Below, piece by piece: positions 22,136 to 32,834 of a stretch of 64,000 nt of DNA; position 1 is the stretch's first letter, and the number at the start of each line of letters is the position of its first letter. The DNA comes from Nephrocerus scutellatus. Taxonomy: Eukaryota > Arthropoda > Insecta > Diptera > Pipunculidae. The DNA lies in contig OX352765.1 of the NCBI GenBank assembly GCA_947095585.1, forward strand, positions 89,426,965-89,490,964, given 5' to 3'. The notes beneath the pieces are model-generated. The model ran no database searches. It worked only from the letters and a program-made list of their open reading frames with translations, and had not been told where the DNA came from. The position numbers and the translations under genes are program-made.

Positions 22136-23660
22136 GACTTCTAGTTGGGTTATACTTAATTGTGTACGTAAACCAACCATGCTCCGACAGAACCATATTT
22201 AGATTGCTTAAAAGAAGTCTTCTTCATAACAGTATCTGCAGATGTCTTCGCTGGTTAATTCCTATTTTATGCAGGTAGTAGGCATAATGTTGTTTTGTTA
22301 GTGCTCCACAAAATATCCTTAGTTCTTGTTTGTTGAGTCGTAGGGTCTGTTCCGCACTTTGCTTGTAGAAGTTTAAGCATTTTGTTTGTGTACTTCAATC
22401 TCTCTTTGTTTATCTAATAGGCATTTGTGCATTTTCTTGTCCTTAAATGTTAGTGTTATTTAAGTCATAATTCTTCATTATCATTAAAATGGAGTCTCTG
22501 CACCATTTTTGCCCATTAAATCAGCCTCATTCATTCATTGCCAGTGTGCCCCTGCACACCTTGCACTTTCTGCCTATTTAAGTCATCGATGACCGCCTTC
22601 GATCTGAATTCATTCTGAATTGTAAGTGCCTCTAGCACGACTCTGAGGGATATTATTCCAATTTTTGTCCTTATTGGCCATTTTGAAAGCAATTTTTCTG
22701 TTGCAGCATTTATTGCATTTATAATAGAGTCTTTGCAGAGCAGAATATATTTGTGGCTTTTTGGTTCCATTATTCCTTCTCCAACTCTCTCACTGTTTTC
22801 TGAACAATCAGTAAACCATTTTTGATACTCATCTATCATCCATTTTGGGTTTGTATTAAATTTTTTCCTTTTGGGAACGAGAGTTTCATATTTATGCTTG
22901 AAGCTTAGTGTTGTATTAGCGACCAAGTTTTGGTCAGTTCCATTACCGTTTATATCTTTTCTAGTGCACTACCCAAGATTGCATTCTGGTTCTGGTCTGT
23001 TTGAAGTTATACAGCCTATGAAATGCTATGGCTGGTCTGGTTTTTTATATTACTATGCTAGGTATTAAATCTAATAGAGCTTCTAAGCATTTTATTGCCC
23101 TTGCTATATACTTAAGCATAATAGCATCAGTACTTAATTAAGCTTTTTTTATTGCTGTACTCGGTTCAGTTTTATTCCACCATAACATCGACCCATATAA
23201 TAAGATGGATTTTACAATTTGGGTGCAGCTACAAGAAGGTTATCCACCGGGTTTTCTTAGTAATTATCTTAGGGTATATTACTTCTGTAGCCTTTTTGGT
23301 TGCCATATTTTGATGCTGCTCCCAAGTAAATTTCTTTTCTCTGGTAACCCCTAGATATTTTGCTTGCCTTTCGAGATTTACCTCTATTTCTTCATCTTTA
23401 TTAGGTTGAAAGGTTTTTTTCCTCTTTTGGTGAATAGTATTAGTAGTTTTGTTAGGGTTAGTGGATATCCTCTCTTCCTTACACCACACCCAAGTTAACT
23501 TTTGCATCAGTTCTTCGATACTTTCATCATGTTTGCCTGTGTGATACCATAATATCGTCAGCACACCCTATTGCCTTCCGTCCTCTGTTGTTGAGTTTCA
23601 CTAGCAATTCATCAACCACTATCAGCCACAATCAGTAGGTGGAAAAGGAAGGGCTGACTT
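22136..23660 (-). mobile_element. LOA/I-like remnant: RT palm end, thumb, RNase H and tail
   Basis: Read downwards. 23650-23560 gives LWLIVVDELLVKLNNRGRKA then IGCADDIMV: the catalytic YADD has become CADD. 23564-23229 is open with ELMQKLTWVWCKEERISTNP, KRKKTFQPNKDEE, QAKYLGVTREKKFTWEQHQN. 22926-22531 is open and covers RNase H: KWFTDCSENSERVGEGIMEP (family YTDGSK), HKYILLCKD, then VQGVQGHTGNE (family WVPGHxGNE). Both a Gly and several core residues are substituted. Below 22500, RLNKQELRIFCGALTKQHYA begins the tail. Part of the element (22136-22830) recurs at 24604-25090 in the same orientation. Confidence 0.85.
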
Positions 23661-23664
23661 TATG

Positions 23665-24600
23665 TTAAAAATAACTTTATGTACAAGAATTCAGAAAGAC
23701 GCCAGATGTACACTTCTTCCTTAAAAGCGAAATATTAAAAATTCTTACTTTTCGCGTAATCGCGCGTCAACTCACAGTCTATAGATACAGGTTCTGAAGC
23801 AGTTTCGTATGATTTCATCTCAATTTAAGTCATAACCTTTTAGAGTCCTTGTTGAGCTATAATCGCTATACACTTAATTCATCTGATGAGTCGTCCCCCA
23901 GCTACAGATCAACATTGGGGAATTACATTAAAGAACATAACTAAACTAAGGGTGGGTAGTTCGAGAATGGAACTACCCACTATCTCGTAAGATACAACAG
24001 AATCGGATCAACCAACATGTACTCATACCAACGACGACCGAATAGATGACGGACGTACCCAAGGGAATTCAGCTCTTGATGATGTTCTCTTGACTTCCGG
24101 GAAATAATTTTGTTATTCGTTATCGTTTTATTTTCCTCCACTTTTCATCTTTTCCCGTAATGATGGTTGGTTCATATCTCTGGCCTACTTCTTCATTTTC
24201 TTCTTCTGTCTCTATTTATTATTTCCAGCATGAGCTGAAGTAACTTTTTAATGACTCTGTTAATTGGATCTGAAACGATACGTTGCCCCACACAACTGTT
24301 GTTAATTGGTGAGAAGGTGTTTTACGTTTCGATTGGTATATCTCCTCTGGCTGAATTGCAGTTTAACGGATAACCATGAAAAAAGCATAACAATCTGCCA
24401 TGAATACTATAACAATTCTGAGATCTGTTCGCAGTATCCGCCTTCATGTAAACTCCAGCGAAGGACGACACGATTAATTCGATGTATAGAGTGTTTATTT
24501 AACCCCAATACAACTTTTAATTGTAAAAAATTGGCTTTAACAAAAAAAAAAAAAAACGAACGGATGTGCACCTTTCGCATGCGGGGCAAATTTAGGAACA
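23665..24600. other. no gene recognised
   Basis: An ORF at 24306-24632 shows no motif. An A-run of 16 is at about 24541-24556. Nothing else can be named. Confidence 0.4.
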
Positions 24601-24603
24601 TGA

Positions 24604-25090
24604 CTACTAGTTGGGTTATGCCCCGTAGGTAAACCAACCATGCTCCGACAGTTCCTTGTAGAAATTCCTAAAATGAAGTCTTTTTCCTAACAGTATCTGC
24701 GGATCTCTTAGCTGCTGATTACTATTTTATTCAATCAGAAGTTGCAGGCGTAATGTCGTTTTCTTTGTGCTCCACAAAAGATTCTTAGTTCTTTCACTCT
24801 TTTCTAGTAGAAGTTTAAAAATTTGTTTAGGTATTTCAATATCCCTTTGTATTGCTAGTAGGCATTTGTGCATTTTCTTATCCCTAATGTTAGCATTATT
24901 AAAGCAATCCTATGAATGGAGTCGCTGCACCATTTTGGCCATTTTTCTGTTGCAGCATTTATTGCATAAAGTTACGCTTAGAATATCGCGGAGTCTTTGC
25001 ATAGCAGAATATATTTGTGGCTTTTTGACCCACTTATTCCTCCTTCAACTCTTTCACTGATATCTGAGCCTTCAGTAAAACGTTTTTAGG
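24604..25090 (-). mobile_element. second copy of the LOA-like RNase H/tail segment
   Basis: The plus-strand text aligns in order with 22136-22830. Shared blocks include CTAGTTGGGTTAT, TAAACCAACCATGCTCCGAC, AACAGTATCTGC, AGGCATTTGTGCATTTTCTT, TTTTCTGTTGCAGCATTTAT and AGCAGAATATATTTGTGGCT. The copy lacks an internal stretch of roughly 200 bp that includes the RNase H centre. A CT microsatellite at 25094-25113 lies at its upstream-coding edge. Confidence 0.85.
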
Positions 25091-25093
25091 ACT

Positions 25094-25113
25094 GTCTCTC
25101 TCTCTCTCTCTCT
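25094..25113. repeat. CT dinucleotide microsatellite
   Basis: A run of nine to ten CT units directly beside the LOA-like copy. Confidence 0.9.
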
Positions 25114-25149
25114 TATCCATTTTGGTGTACTGATACTGATAATCGACGA

Positions 25150-25265
25150 CGACCAGAGCAACTAAAACGTCTAAATGATTTAAGAATTTTCTCATGGAAC
25201 GTACGAACACTGTACAGAGATAAATCTGCAGGATATCCTGTTCAATTCAGGCTGTCATAGAAACA
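25150..25265 (+). mobile_element. start of a non-LTR endonuclease domain
   Basis: The frame gives LRIFSWNVRTLYRDKSAG. This resembles the first beta strand of the AP endonuclease (TWNVRTLY), where the N is catalytic. Only about 30 codons are recognisable before the sequence passes into the family Y fragment. A similar start (FGTWNI) is at about 54090. Confidence 0.6.
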
Positions 25266-25329
25266 ATTCAAGAGAAGCCTTGAACTGGGAATGGTTTCTT
25301 ACAAAAATCAGAATCAGAAGACTTTATTT

Positions 25330-26570
25330 GCTCAGGATGAGCTTCCCTATCAGCAAGGGATTGAAGACGTGTTCTGCAACGTTGGCATATTGCACCTGCT
25401 TTTCAATTTCTCCTATCCTTCTGGAGTTTTCTCAAGGAATTGAAAAACAGGCTTTATTCAGTCTGTTCCTAAAAAAGGCGAACCATCATCTCTTTCCTAG
25501 TACCGACCATATTGCGTTAAAATCCATACTTTCTAAGGTCACGGAAACGCTGATCAATCGTAAGCTTATGCAATACCATGTAAAATTCTAAGCGACCTGC
25601 AGTACGGTTTTCGTAGGCAACCTTCTACAGGTGATGGCTTATCTCACTAACTCTCATTTTCATTATTGATCTCCTGTTTGCTACTTATAATCTCCAATTC
25701 ATTTTTTCGCTGAGGACATCACTCGTAGCTTTTCATATGATTTCATAGGATTTACATTGCAAGTGGAACTAGAACAACAAAGTATGTTAAGAACGTTAAA
25801 TGCCTAGCTTGGCAGCATAACAAGGTGGTTACTACATAATAGGGTTGAATTTAACGCAATTAAAACTCAATGCTGTCTTTTGTCGTCTAAGCGTCAGTTA
25901 AACCTCCAACCTTAATCAATGAATGGATCTTGCATCAAAGAAACTGAAAAACTTGAAATTCTCGGTATGTGCGTCAAGAACAAGCTTCTTTGGAAGTATC
26001 ACTTAATCACCATCGCTAAGAATGCAGTGAGATGTTTAGGTTTCCTAAAACGGTTCAAGATGTACTTCACTCCCTTTGATCTGGCTACTATTTCCAAGGC
26101 ATATATTCACCGTTAACAACTGTATTTTCTGGGCACGTGCCCCCAAGACGACATTACACCTACTAGGCAGAATTCAGAACGGCGCGATAAACAAATCGAA
26201 TCACTTCAACATCGTAGCATTGTTTCCTGCTTGTCACTATTTTATCGCTTTTTCCACAAGCGGTGTGATCAAACGACATATCCAGATGCATCCTGCCCAT
26301 TCTCGAGCCCATTCGTAATACCCATGCCTCAAATTGAGCCCACAGGTCTACTATTGTGCCTGTCTTCGGACGTACTAATCAATTCAGAAATTCATACTTT
26401 AACCGCACAATAGTTATGTATTTCCGCATTTGTATAATCTGCAGTCATTTAAGACACACTTGTGAAGACATCTCATCTTTTTCTCTCCCTAATTTCATAA
26501 CTCTCACTCGAAGTGCACGAAACGTTTCTTTCATTTGTAAATATGCGTTTGGTATTTGGAATAAGTAAAA
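25330..26570 (+). mobile_element. Jockey/CR1-like RT remnant (family Y) with catalytic segment deleted
   Basis: 25385-25480 gives FNFSYPSGVFSRN and KTGFIQSVPKKGEPSSLS. 25595-25640 gives LSDLQYGFRRQPSTGD. The reading then jumps directly to LTLIFIIDLLFATYNLQFIF (the region after motif B), so motif A with the first catalytic aspartate and GVPQGS is deleted. 25740-25920 gives LQVELEQQSMLRTLNA and FNAIKTQCCLLSSKRQLN. 25919-26116 is open (IKETEKLEILGMCVKNKLLW, RCLGFLKRFKMYFTPFDLAT). 26120-26570 is the C-terminal region (ACLSLFYRFFHKRC-like, FGRTNQFRNSYFNRT). The order matches the minus-strand copy at 20160-21960 and extends it towards the C-terminus. Confidence 0.85.
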
Positions 26571-27870
26571 TGGCTATCAATACTCGGAAATTTCTTTAAA
26601 ACATCGTTCACAGTACCTACTCCTGCACACGTTAATAAGTTTTTCCGATTTACAAAGGTGTTAACGGCTTAGTATGTACTCGTACGTTCGCGATTCCTAC
26701 ATGTGTTGAAAGCAGTGCTCTGGAGCGTTACCAGCCTTAGTCATACTTTTTTTTGTTTTCCTCTAGCTATGAGAAAGATGTGACTTGAGACTCTGAATAG
26801 TTTCTAAACAAATCAAAATTCAATTTATTCCATCCCCTACGAGGATCCATTTTGAAAGGAGATTGAAAGGATATTGAAACGTGTTAACAAGTGGTTGTTG
26901 TTGCGCCTTCATAATGCCTCCACTCTACATACACAACCTCAAAGCTAAGCAAAAGGACTAAATAGAAAAATGATGGTTGCAATGCTGGTGAGAGGTTAGT
27001 TCACATGGGCATTTTTTTCGTGTGCTTCCTGTAAACGTTAAGGCTTTTATGATAAAAAGCATAACAAGATTTATGGAAGAAAATCCTATTATGACGAAAC
27101 AATGTATCTACACCTGCAACATCAAAAACCCAAAGGATATATATGCTTCAAGCCAAATTGACCAATAGAATTCGTTAAATGTACGAAGAAATAAATGAAG
27201 GGCAAGGGAAGAATCAGCACAATCTGGGAGCTATGAATGTTTTTAGTTTGTACCTTTTACTGAAAGTTATGAAAGGTTTATATAAATATACACATAATAT
27301 ATGCACGAGTTGGATATTGTGTTGTTGGGTGTTGTTTTGCGGTTTATCAGATACCCACGCAGGAGTGTTCGACTGGACTTCAAGAACAAAGAATCCATAA
27401 ATTGTACTTAGTGGGAAGAATCTATGTGTACTTGTGTAGTAGTTCTAAGACTTTGTTTGGGTAAAATGAAAGGCGATGCTACCATACCATACCACTAGCA
27501 TATTACATATTTCCCCAAAGGATTCAATCCTATAGTTTGCTTTTGTGCTCTTTAATGAAAATTTGAACTCGAAGCAAGTATATGGATTGAGAAGAGAGGA
27601 GTTATAGTATAGATTCAAGTACACGATTAATGTGGGAAATTGTTTTTTAAGGTAAAAATAAAAATTATCACCATTGTTTATGCAAAATTAAATTAAGGAT
27701 GGACAATGTGCATAGTTATAGGATTTGCGTTGTTAAACCCCTTGTGTGTTTAATCCTACCATCTCTCGTGGAGCACAGGGTATCCGCTTTTATGCAATTA
27801 GTTAAGCAGTTTGAATCCTGACTAACTCAACTGCCATGGGTTCTGTGGTTCTGGTTAAGTTACGTGTATT
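26571..27870. other. no gene recognised
   Basis: ORF 27179-27400 shows no motif. AT-rich with short simple runs. Nothing else can be named. Confidence 0.4.
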
Positions 27871-27959
27871 TGTTAAACAAGATTATTGATACACAAGTCA
27901 AAACCGCCTGCTACACGAGTAAATAGGTTCATAGTTCCTTTTTTTATAATTTGCGCACG

Positions 27960-28310
27960 CATCGCCCGCACCCGTATAATGCTCAGATTTATGCTTGGCA
28001 CACCGTGGGCGTTAATACAAAGGAGGGGAAAAGAGGATATGAATGTGAGCTTATGTCTTGAATGCACGTGGATTGTAGTGGAAATATAGAGCTTGGTACA
28101 GCATTCCACACGCGTGTTGTGCGGCTGAAGAATGATCTTAACTGTACGTCCGAAGATGAGCTTGAGGGTAAATTGATGAACACTTAGAGCGTCACGAATA
28201 TTGCGTTGGAAATCAAGGAGAGATGGCATGCAACTGATTATTTCTCTTGTGCACCGCTGGTGGCAGAAGCGATCAAACAGCGACAAGCAGTGTTCCACCG
28301 AATCTATTGA
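27960..28310 (-). mobile_element. Jockey/CR1-like RT C-terminus
   Basis: Read downwards: EHCLSLFDRFCHQRCTREII, SCMPSLLDFQRNIRDALSVH, QFTLKL, then after a frameshift LRSFFSRTTRVWNAVPSSIF. This C-terminal block (SLFYRY..G.C, FFPRT.R.WN.LPS) is diagnostic for Jockey/CR1-type ORF2. It shows the family also seen degraded in 26120-26570 but looks like a separate subfamily. At 28335 a plus-strand endonuclease begins, so the two pieces stand back to back. Confidence 0.85.
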
Positions 28311-28334
28311 TTCATTGATTCCGCTATGTTTACC

Positions 28335-28880
28335 TCAATGATAAATTTTATCACCACGGCCTAAGCCAACATAGACTTGAGCTCCAACACTTCCTACTTA
28401 GAAACGAAATCGATATCGCACTTATATCAGAAACCCATCTGACCGATAAGCAAAACTTGAAAATGAATAGATACGAGATACGGCACCAATCAACCATACA
28501 ACAAAGCTCACGGTGGCTCTGGAATTCTTATCAAATCTCGCCTTAGCCACCACCCCCTACAGCAAGCAAGCAACTTCCATTTGTCTAACTGTGTGGAGCA
28601 AATACATAACAATATCAGCTATTTACTTTCCCCCTAGATTCAATATTACGACCCAACAATTCCTCAACTTCTTCAGTAGCCTTGGGAACAAGTTCTTAGC
28701 AGCTGGCACCTATAATGCTGAGCACATCTATTGGGGTTCTAGGCTAACAACTCCAAAAGGTAGACAACTTTGGTACCCGCTCATCATGCAAATTAAAATT
28801 GGCTTCGTATCTGCGGGTCAACCCACCTACTGGCCTACAGATTGACGAAAAATACCGGACACACAAAAGCATCACAAAAA
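28335..28880 (+). mobile_element. Jockey-clade endonuclease remnant
   Basis: 28340-28490 gives GLSQHRLELQHFLLRNEIDI and ALISETHLTDKQNLKMNRYE, with the catalytic glutamate in SETH retained. 28500-28560 gives a GGSGILIKSRLSHHPLQQAS-type segment in another frame. 28600-28850 is largely open: ITISAIYFPPRFNITTQQFL, NFFSSLGNKFLAAGTYNAEH, IYWGSRLTTPKGRQLW, SAGQPTYWPTD then KIPD. The family motif GDYNAKH is GTYNAEH here: the metal-binding aspartate is T. The SETH, NA-H, W-GS-TTP-G and PTYWP order matches the Jockey clade well. One frameshift and a stop break it. The RT part does not follow. Confidence 0.9.
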
Positions 28881-28889
28881 ATGTTTAGG

Positions 28890-29030
28890 TCACTAAAGAT
28901 TCCGTGAGTTTCAAGATATTTCATAAGCTGAAAATTGATCAGCGTTTCGATTACCTTGTAAAGAATTGTTGTTAGTGCTATGGGTTGGTACAAAGAGCAA
29001 GATGACGGATCATTTACAAGCTAAGTAAGT
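28890..29030 (-). mobile_element. short family Y RT fragment
   Basis: The plus text CATAAGCTGAAAATTGATCA, then TGCTATGGGTTGGTAC matches 21015-21080 (CATAAGCTAACGATTGATCA, GCGCAATGGGTCGGTAT). The stretch corresponds to the LSKVMEKLINR part of family Y. Confidence 0.7.
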
Positions 29031-29239
29031 TTATTTATTTCAGCATATATCTTAACCAACCTTACTTCAAGTGTTGTATGGCCAGAATGGCGAAGCCACC
29101 CAGAAATCCTTACTCTAAAATGGCCCACAAAAAAAATTCGGTTTTACGATGTTTTGTGGAAATACTTGACATTTTATCCGACAGTTCTTCAAACTCGTCG
29201 ATTCAATTCCGAGGAATGGGAATTCTCAAATACCTGAGT

Positions 29240-29690
29240 TTCACACCTGAGTGGTTAATGTCTCTGCTATCATTTAAAAGTTTAAAAACCACCAAAAGTG
29301 TTGCAGCCAATATGGTTGATGGCTCTGTGGAAAGCTTGCATTAGTATACTGATCCTAAATAAGGAACGCTGTTTTAGAATCACAATGATACCGTGTTCAA
29401 AAGTTTGAGACTCACTTAAAGAGTTTCTGTCATTGTGGGTAATGTCTATGTTACCATTCGAAAATTTGAAAACCACTCAAAAGTTGAAAACCACAGAAAG
29501 ATCTGCTGCCAATATGGTTAGTGTCTCTGTTAAAAGTTTGTATTAGTATACTCATGAAATGTTAACGCAGTTTTAGAATCACAATGATACCGTGCTTAGA
29601 AGTTTAAGAATCACTGAAAGAATATCTGTCATTGTGGTATATGGCTTTGTTACCATTAAAAGGTTTGAGAATCAGTATCATATACATCTA
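29240..29690. repeat. degenerate tandem repeat, about 200-bp period
   Basis: Full units begin near 29303 and 29505 (offset 199-202). They share GCWGCCAATATGGTT, TTAGTATACT, GTTTTAGAATCACAATGATA then CCGTG, TCTGTCATTGTGG and GTTACCATT. A partial unit precedes at about 29250 (GAGTGGTTAATGTCTCTG). A single diverged unit is at 18190-18290. Confidence 0.85.
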
Positions 29691-29699
29691 CCTGTGTTG

Positions 29700-30585
29700 A
29701 TGTTTTTTAAAATTTTGAAAATCACGTGCGACCGAGTGCCATGGGCAATTATTTTTTGCATTGGTTCCACCTTAACTACTAACTACGTTAATTCTAATTT
29801 TAATGGCTGAGTTGATTCACATCTCCTTCAATATAATTTTTGTACGCACCGACATTTTAGGATTTTCAATTATATTAACGAAACATAAACGCCCTTCCTC
29901 CCCCCCCCCCCCCATTCCAAACAGTATATCATACTTAAAGAATATTTAACATTTAACCTAAATTTTTTCCGTGTAGGTCATGAACGACAAGAAAATAGCA
30001 ACCAACTGTCCTCTTTTAAAAAAAAATCAACCCCCTGAGTATACTGCTACGACAGATTTTCTCTTGAGGCTTCTTAGGTTAGATGTGTGCTTGTGTACGT
30101 TACACTTTACCTTTTCCAAAGCGTTGACGTACTTAGTTTTATCTTGCTCCGCTGCCACAGCATATACAAGGATCAAAGTGAAATTCTGGAAAGCGTTTTT
30201 ATTTTTATTTTTCTGAACGATAGCGAGAGGCACTTAGGTTGCAGCCGTTCTTTTGTGTTTCGTGTCACTTTGATATTTTATACAAAAATTGTAAAGGCAA
30301 TTGAAGTGCGTTCTTTGTCGAACAAAATGACAGCGCCTTAAAGACGTTTTGATGTTTAAATTCTGCGTAATCGGCTATCTGCTGTTTTCGAGTGAGAATA
30401 TTGAAGTAAGACGACCAAACATTTTGAAAATAAGGTAATTGAGAAAATAAAAATTAATTTAAAGCCTTCTTTCCAAAAAGATCTATAAACTGAGAGTGTT
30501 TTTTGCTTTTAAACTTCTTGAGGAGCGTTGAGGGTAAACTATTAAGGCCACGTTAGGAATTGGTTTGGATTTTCAAGATTTGCAT
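29700..30585. other. no gene recognised; poly-C tract
   Basis: A run of 14 C is at 29900-29913. ORFs at 29980-30341 overlap on both strands and show no motif. Confidence 0.45.
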
Positions 30586-30589
30586 AAAC

Positions 30590-31410
30590 AACGAAGAGAT
30601 CCTTGAATCAGTACAGCACTTGTCGGATTGATCAGTCATGCATAGGGCCCTGAGCAAACTCTGTGCTTGGGCGATAAGTTGTAGCCTAGGAATCGGCTCG
30701 GATAATACTGAAGTATACTCTTTTAATTTAAAACTAATTCGATAAAGACAGCAACTTCAAAGCTAAAACTCTGGGTGTAATCCTGGAAAAACTCTTAGCT
30801 GGAGGTCAAGCACTGAATACAAGCCTATATAGCAAGTGTTACTCTCTATGCTGTAAGTAAAACCATTGGTGTGACCATCACTCAAAGATGGACCGATGGT
30901 TGCACACAGGTGTTATACGACAAATTCTTATAAATATGAAGCGCTAGTCGGGTGTTCGGCGATGAGCAAAAACAATACAATATCAGCAAGCGCAGCAGAG
31001 TATAAAGATAAGAAGCAGCTTATAGCATAGGTCAGCAGCTGGGTTAGGATCATATCCGACCGATGCTTTCAATACTCGTACCATCTTACAGGTAATATCT
31101 TCTGACATATTTCTCAAATACGTCGCGAAATGCAGTGCAGAGCACGTACGGGTACTGCAACATACTGCAGATGGTACCAAAAAGATATGATACAATCTTT
31201 ACCTGTCTACTGTACTACTAAACTGGACCTCAACTCAAACTTTGCGGTCGAGTTTCCGATTAAAGGAAATTGAAAGGACTGGTGTCTAATAAAATAACAC
31301 TCTACACTGACCGATCCAAGATAAAGAATGGAGTTGGTGCAGGTAAACTTAATCTGTAAAATTATAGAGTCTTCCGGCTTTTAAAATCTTAGGTCAAAGT
31401 ACCACACAAA
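30590..31410 (+). mobile_element. LOA/I-like remnant: RT thumb, linker and start of RNase H
   Basis: 30630-30740 gives RALSKLCAWAISCSLGIGSD then NTEVYSF. 30770-30900 gives thumb fragments (LGVILEKLLAGGQALN-like, LYAVSKTIGV). 31040-31170 gives GSYPTDAFNT and SDIFLKYVAKCSAEHVRVLQ. 31210-31290 gives LNWTSTQTL and RLKEIERTG. 31300-31350 gives NNTLYTDRSKIKNGVGAG, the RNase H opening with the catalytic aspartate kept (family YTDGSK, here TDRSK). Stops and frameshifts are frequent. It passes without a clear boundary into a family X piece at about 31415. The same linker motif recurs at 63840-64000. Confidence 0.85.
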
Positions 31411-31414
31411 TCGG

Positions 31415-31860
31415 AAGGCATACGCTAAAGTTATAATTGGTCCATACCAGTTTGGCTACACCCCAGGCAAATCAACAACTGATCTTAGTCAGGTGATGGA
31501 AAAATTGGTTTTAAAACTTACACCATCTCTTTATAGACTTGAAAGTCTCCTATGATAGCATAGCCAGAGTAGAACTTTATGAAGTGAAGAGAATTAAGCT
31601 CGGTAGGCTCCGGTGCGCAGGACTCATAGCTCGCATGAGCGAAGAGGATCCGGCTCGAAAAGTTCTTTGCAGTAGGATTTATGGAACACAACAACAAGGC
31701 CGGCCAAGCCTACGTTGGAAGGATAGTGTAGACGATGACGCCCATAGTTTAGGGATACCAAACTGGATAACATCGGCTCGAAATCAGGGCCGGTGGAGGC
31801 CAGGACCGGACACCGGTTATAGGACCAAATGTGATGATGATGATTAATAGTACGATAGTT
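31415..31860 (+). mobile_element. RTE-like family X fragment with large internal deletion and intact-looking 3' end
   Basis: 31430-31490 gives GPYQFGYTPGKSTTDL (RT fingers). It then leads, after about 30 codons with YDSIARVELYEV, straight to the C-terminus from 31575: KLGRLRCAGLIARMSEEDPA, RKVLCSRIYGTQQQGRPSLR, WKDSVDDDAHSLGIPNW. Motifs B and C (YADD) are missing, so this is an internal deletion of most of RT. The 3' end is a short GATGAT run (31831-31846), typical of RTE-clade elements, which end in short tandem repeats rather than poly(A). The last open frame runs 31539-31847. Confidence 0.85.
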
Positions 31861-32109
31861 GTTAGAGGGAGCCATGAAAAACTGACTAATTCCTAGACAT
31901 ACACCATGTTTGGTTGCCACAACACAGTAACATACATTGTGTTGGGAAAGTTCACGAATTAGCGCAGAAGGGAGCTTGACGTCAGGAAAAACTGATTGAG
32001 TCTGATTGAGTACCAAGAAGAAATTCAGTTCTGAAACAGGTGGATGCAAGAGGGACAGTAACCGAGCATAATTCAAGCAGATGTGCATGTTATCGAAAGA
32101 TGAGGTCAC
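31861..32109. other. no feature recognised
   Basis: A minus-strand ORF of 177 codons crosses this stretch (31624-32157), but its 3' half is antisense of the family X tail. The rest shows no motif. Confidence 0.4.
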
Positions 32110-32530
32110 TTGAATCTGAATCAGGCAGTGAATAGACATCGGACAGTCTAGCAGCAATTAGGGGCACTGGATGCATTTCAAATTATTTTGAGGTTTGTCG
32201 TTGGATGTAGGACAAAATGGAATAAATTTGTCGAGAACAACAAAGTATTTCTATACTGGGTGCTGGGATACATAAAAGGCAACGAGATAGCAGATGAGCT
32301 CGCGAAAAATGGAGCTAAAACTCCGTTGGCAGTTATAGAACATTTTTGTGGTATAGCATACCGCACAATGCAAAATGCAAATGAAATCAAGGTCTGTAGA
32401 GCAACGTTAAATGGAAAAAACCAGATATGTCGGAAAACCGTCTCGGATAAAACTGGGAATGACGAGAAATAAATAAAGAATTATTACGGGACGACAAAGA
32501 CTTATAGGACACTTAATAAAATAATGGCAG
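32110..32530 (+). mobile_element. LOA/I-like RNase H C-terminal half
   Basis: From 32188 the frame is open: NNKVFLYWVLGYIKGNEIAD then ELAKNGAKTPL and EHFCGIAYRTMQNANEIKVC. Family form is VxLxWVPGHxGIxGNExADELAKxG. Here the catalytic-site PGH has become LGY, so the C-terminal histidine is lost. Downstream residues are poorly conserved. It runs into the minisatellite that follows. Confidence 0.75.
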
Positions 32531-32567
32531 GAGAAGGATAGCAGCTGCATGTTGTTCGAAGGGGCAA

Positions 32568-32830
32568 TGAATACCCCGCGGCATCTTCTCAACGAATCTG
32601 GAGCGTCAATAGAGAAGGGATCATCTGGGAGTACCAGGCGGCATCTTCTCGACGAATCTGGAGCATCAATAGAGAAGGGATCATCTGGGAGTACCCGGCG
32701 GCATCTTCTCGACGAATCTGGAGCATCAATAGAGAAGGGATCATCTGGGAGTACCCGGCGGCATCTTCTCGACGAATCTGGAGCATCAATAGAGAAGGGA
32801 TTATCTGGGAGTACACGCCATCTTGAAGTA
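32568..32830. repeat. 60-bp minisatellite, about four copies plus a partial
   Basis: Units begin at about 32578, 32638, 32698 and 32758 (GCGGCATCTTCTCGACGAAT, then CTGGAGCATCAATAGAGAAG, then GGATCATCTGGGAGTACCCG). Copies two and three are nearly identical; one and four differ at a few bases. A partial fifth starts at 32818. Since 60 is divisible by three, frames stay open on both strands (plus-strand unit RHLLDESGASIEKGSSGSTR). I regard these ORFs as by-products of the period. Confidence 0.95.
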
Positions 32831-32834
32831 TCGG

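Noticed and set aside
27886..28089. 67-codon plus-strand ORF
   Set aside because: Antisense of the Jockey/CR1-like C-terminus on the minus strand.
31624..32157. 177-codon minus-strand ORF
   Set aside because: Its second half is antisense of the RTE-like tail (plus frame ARMSEEDPARKVLCS); the first half has no motif.
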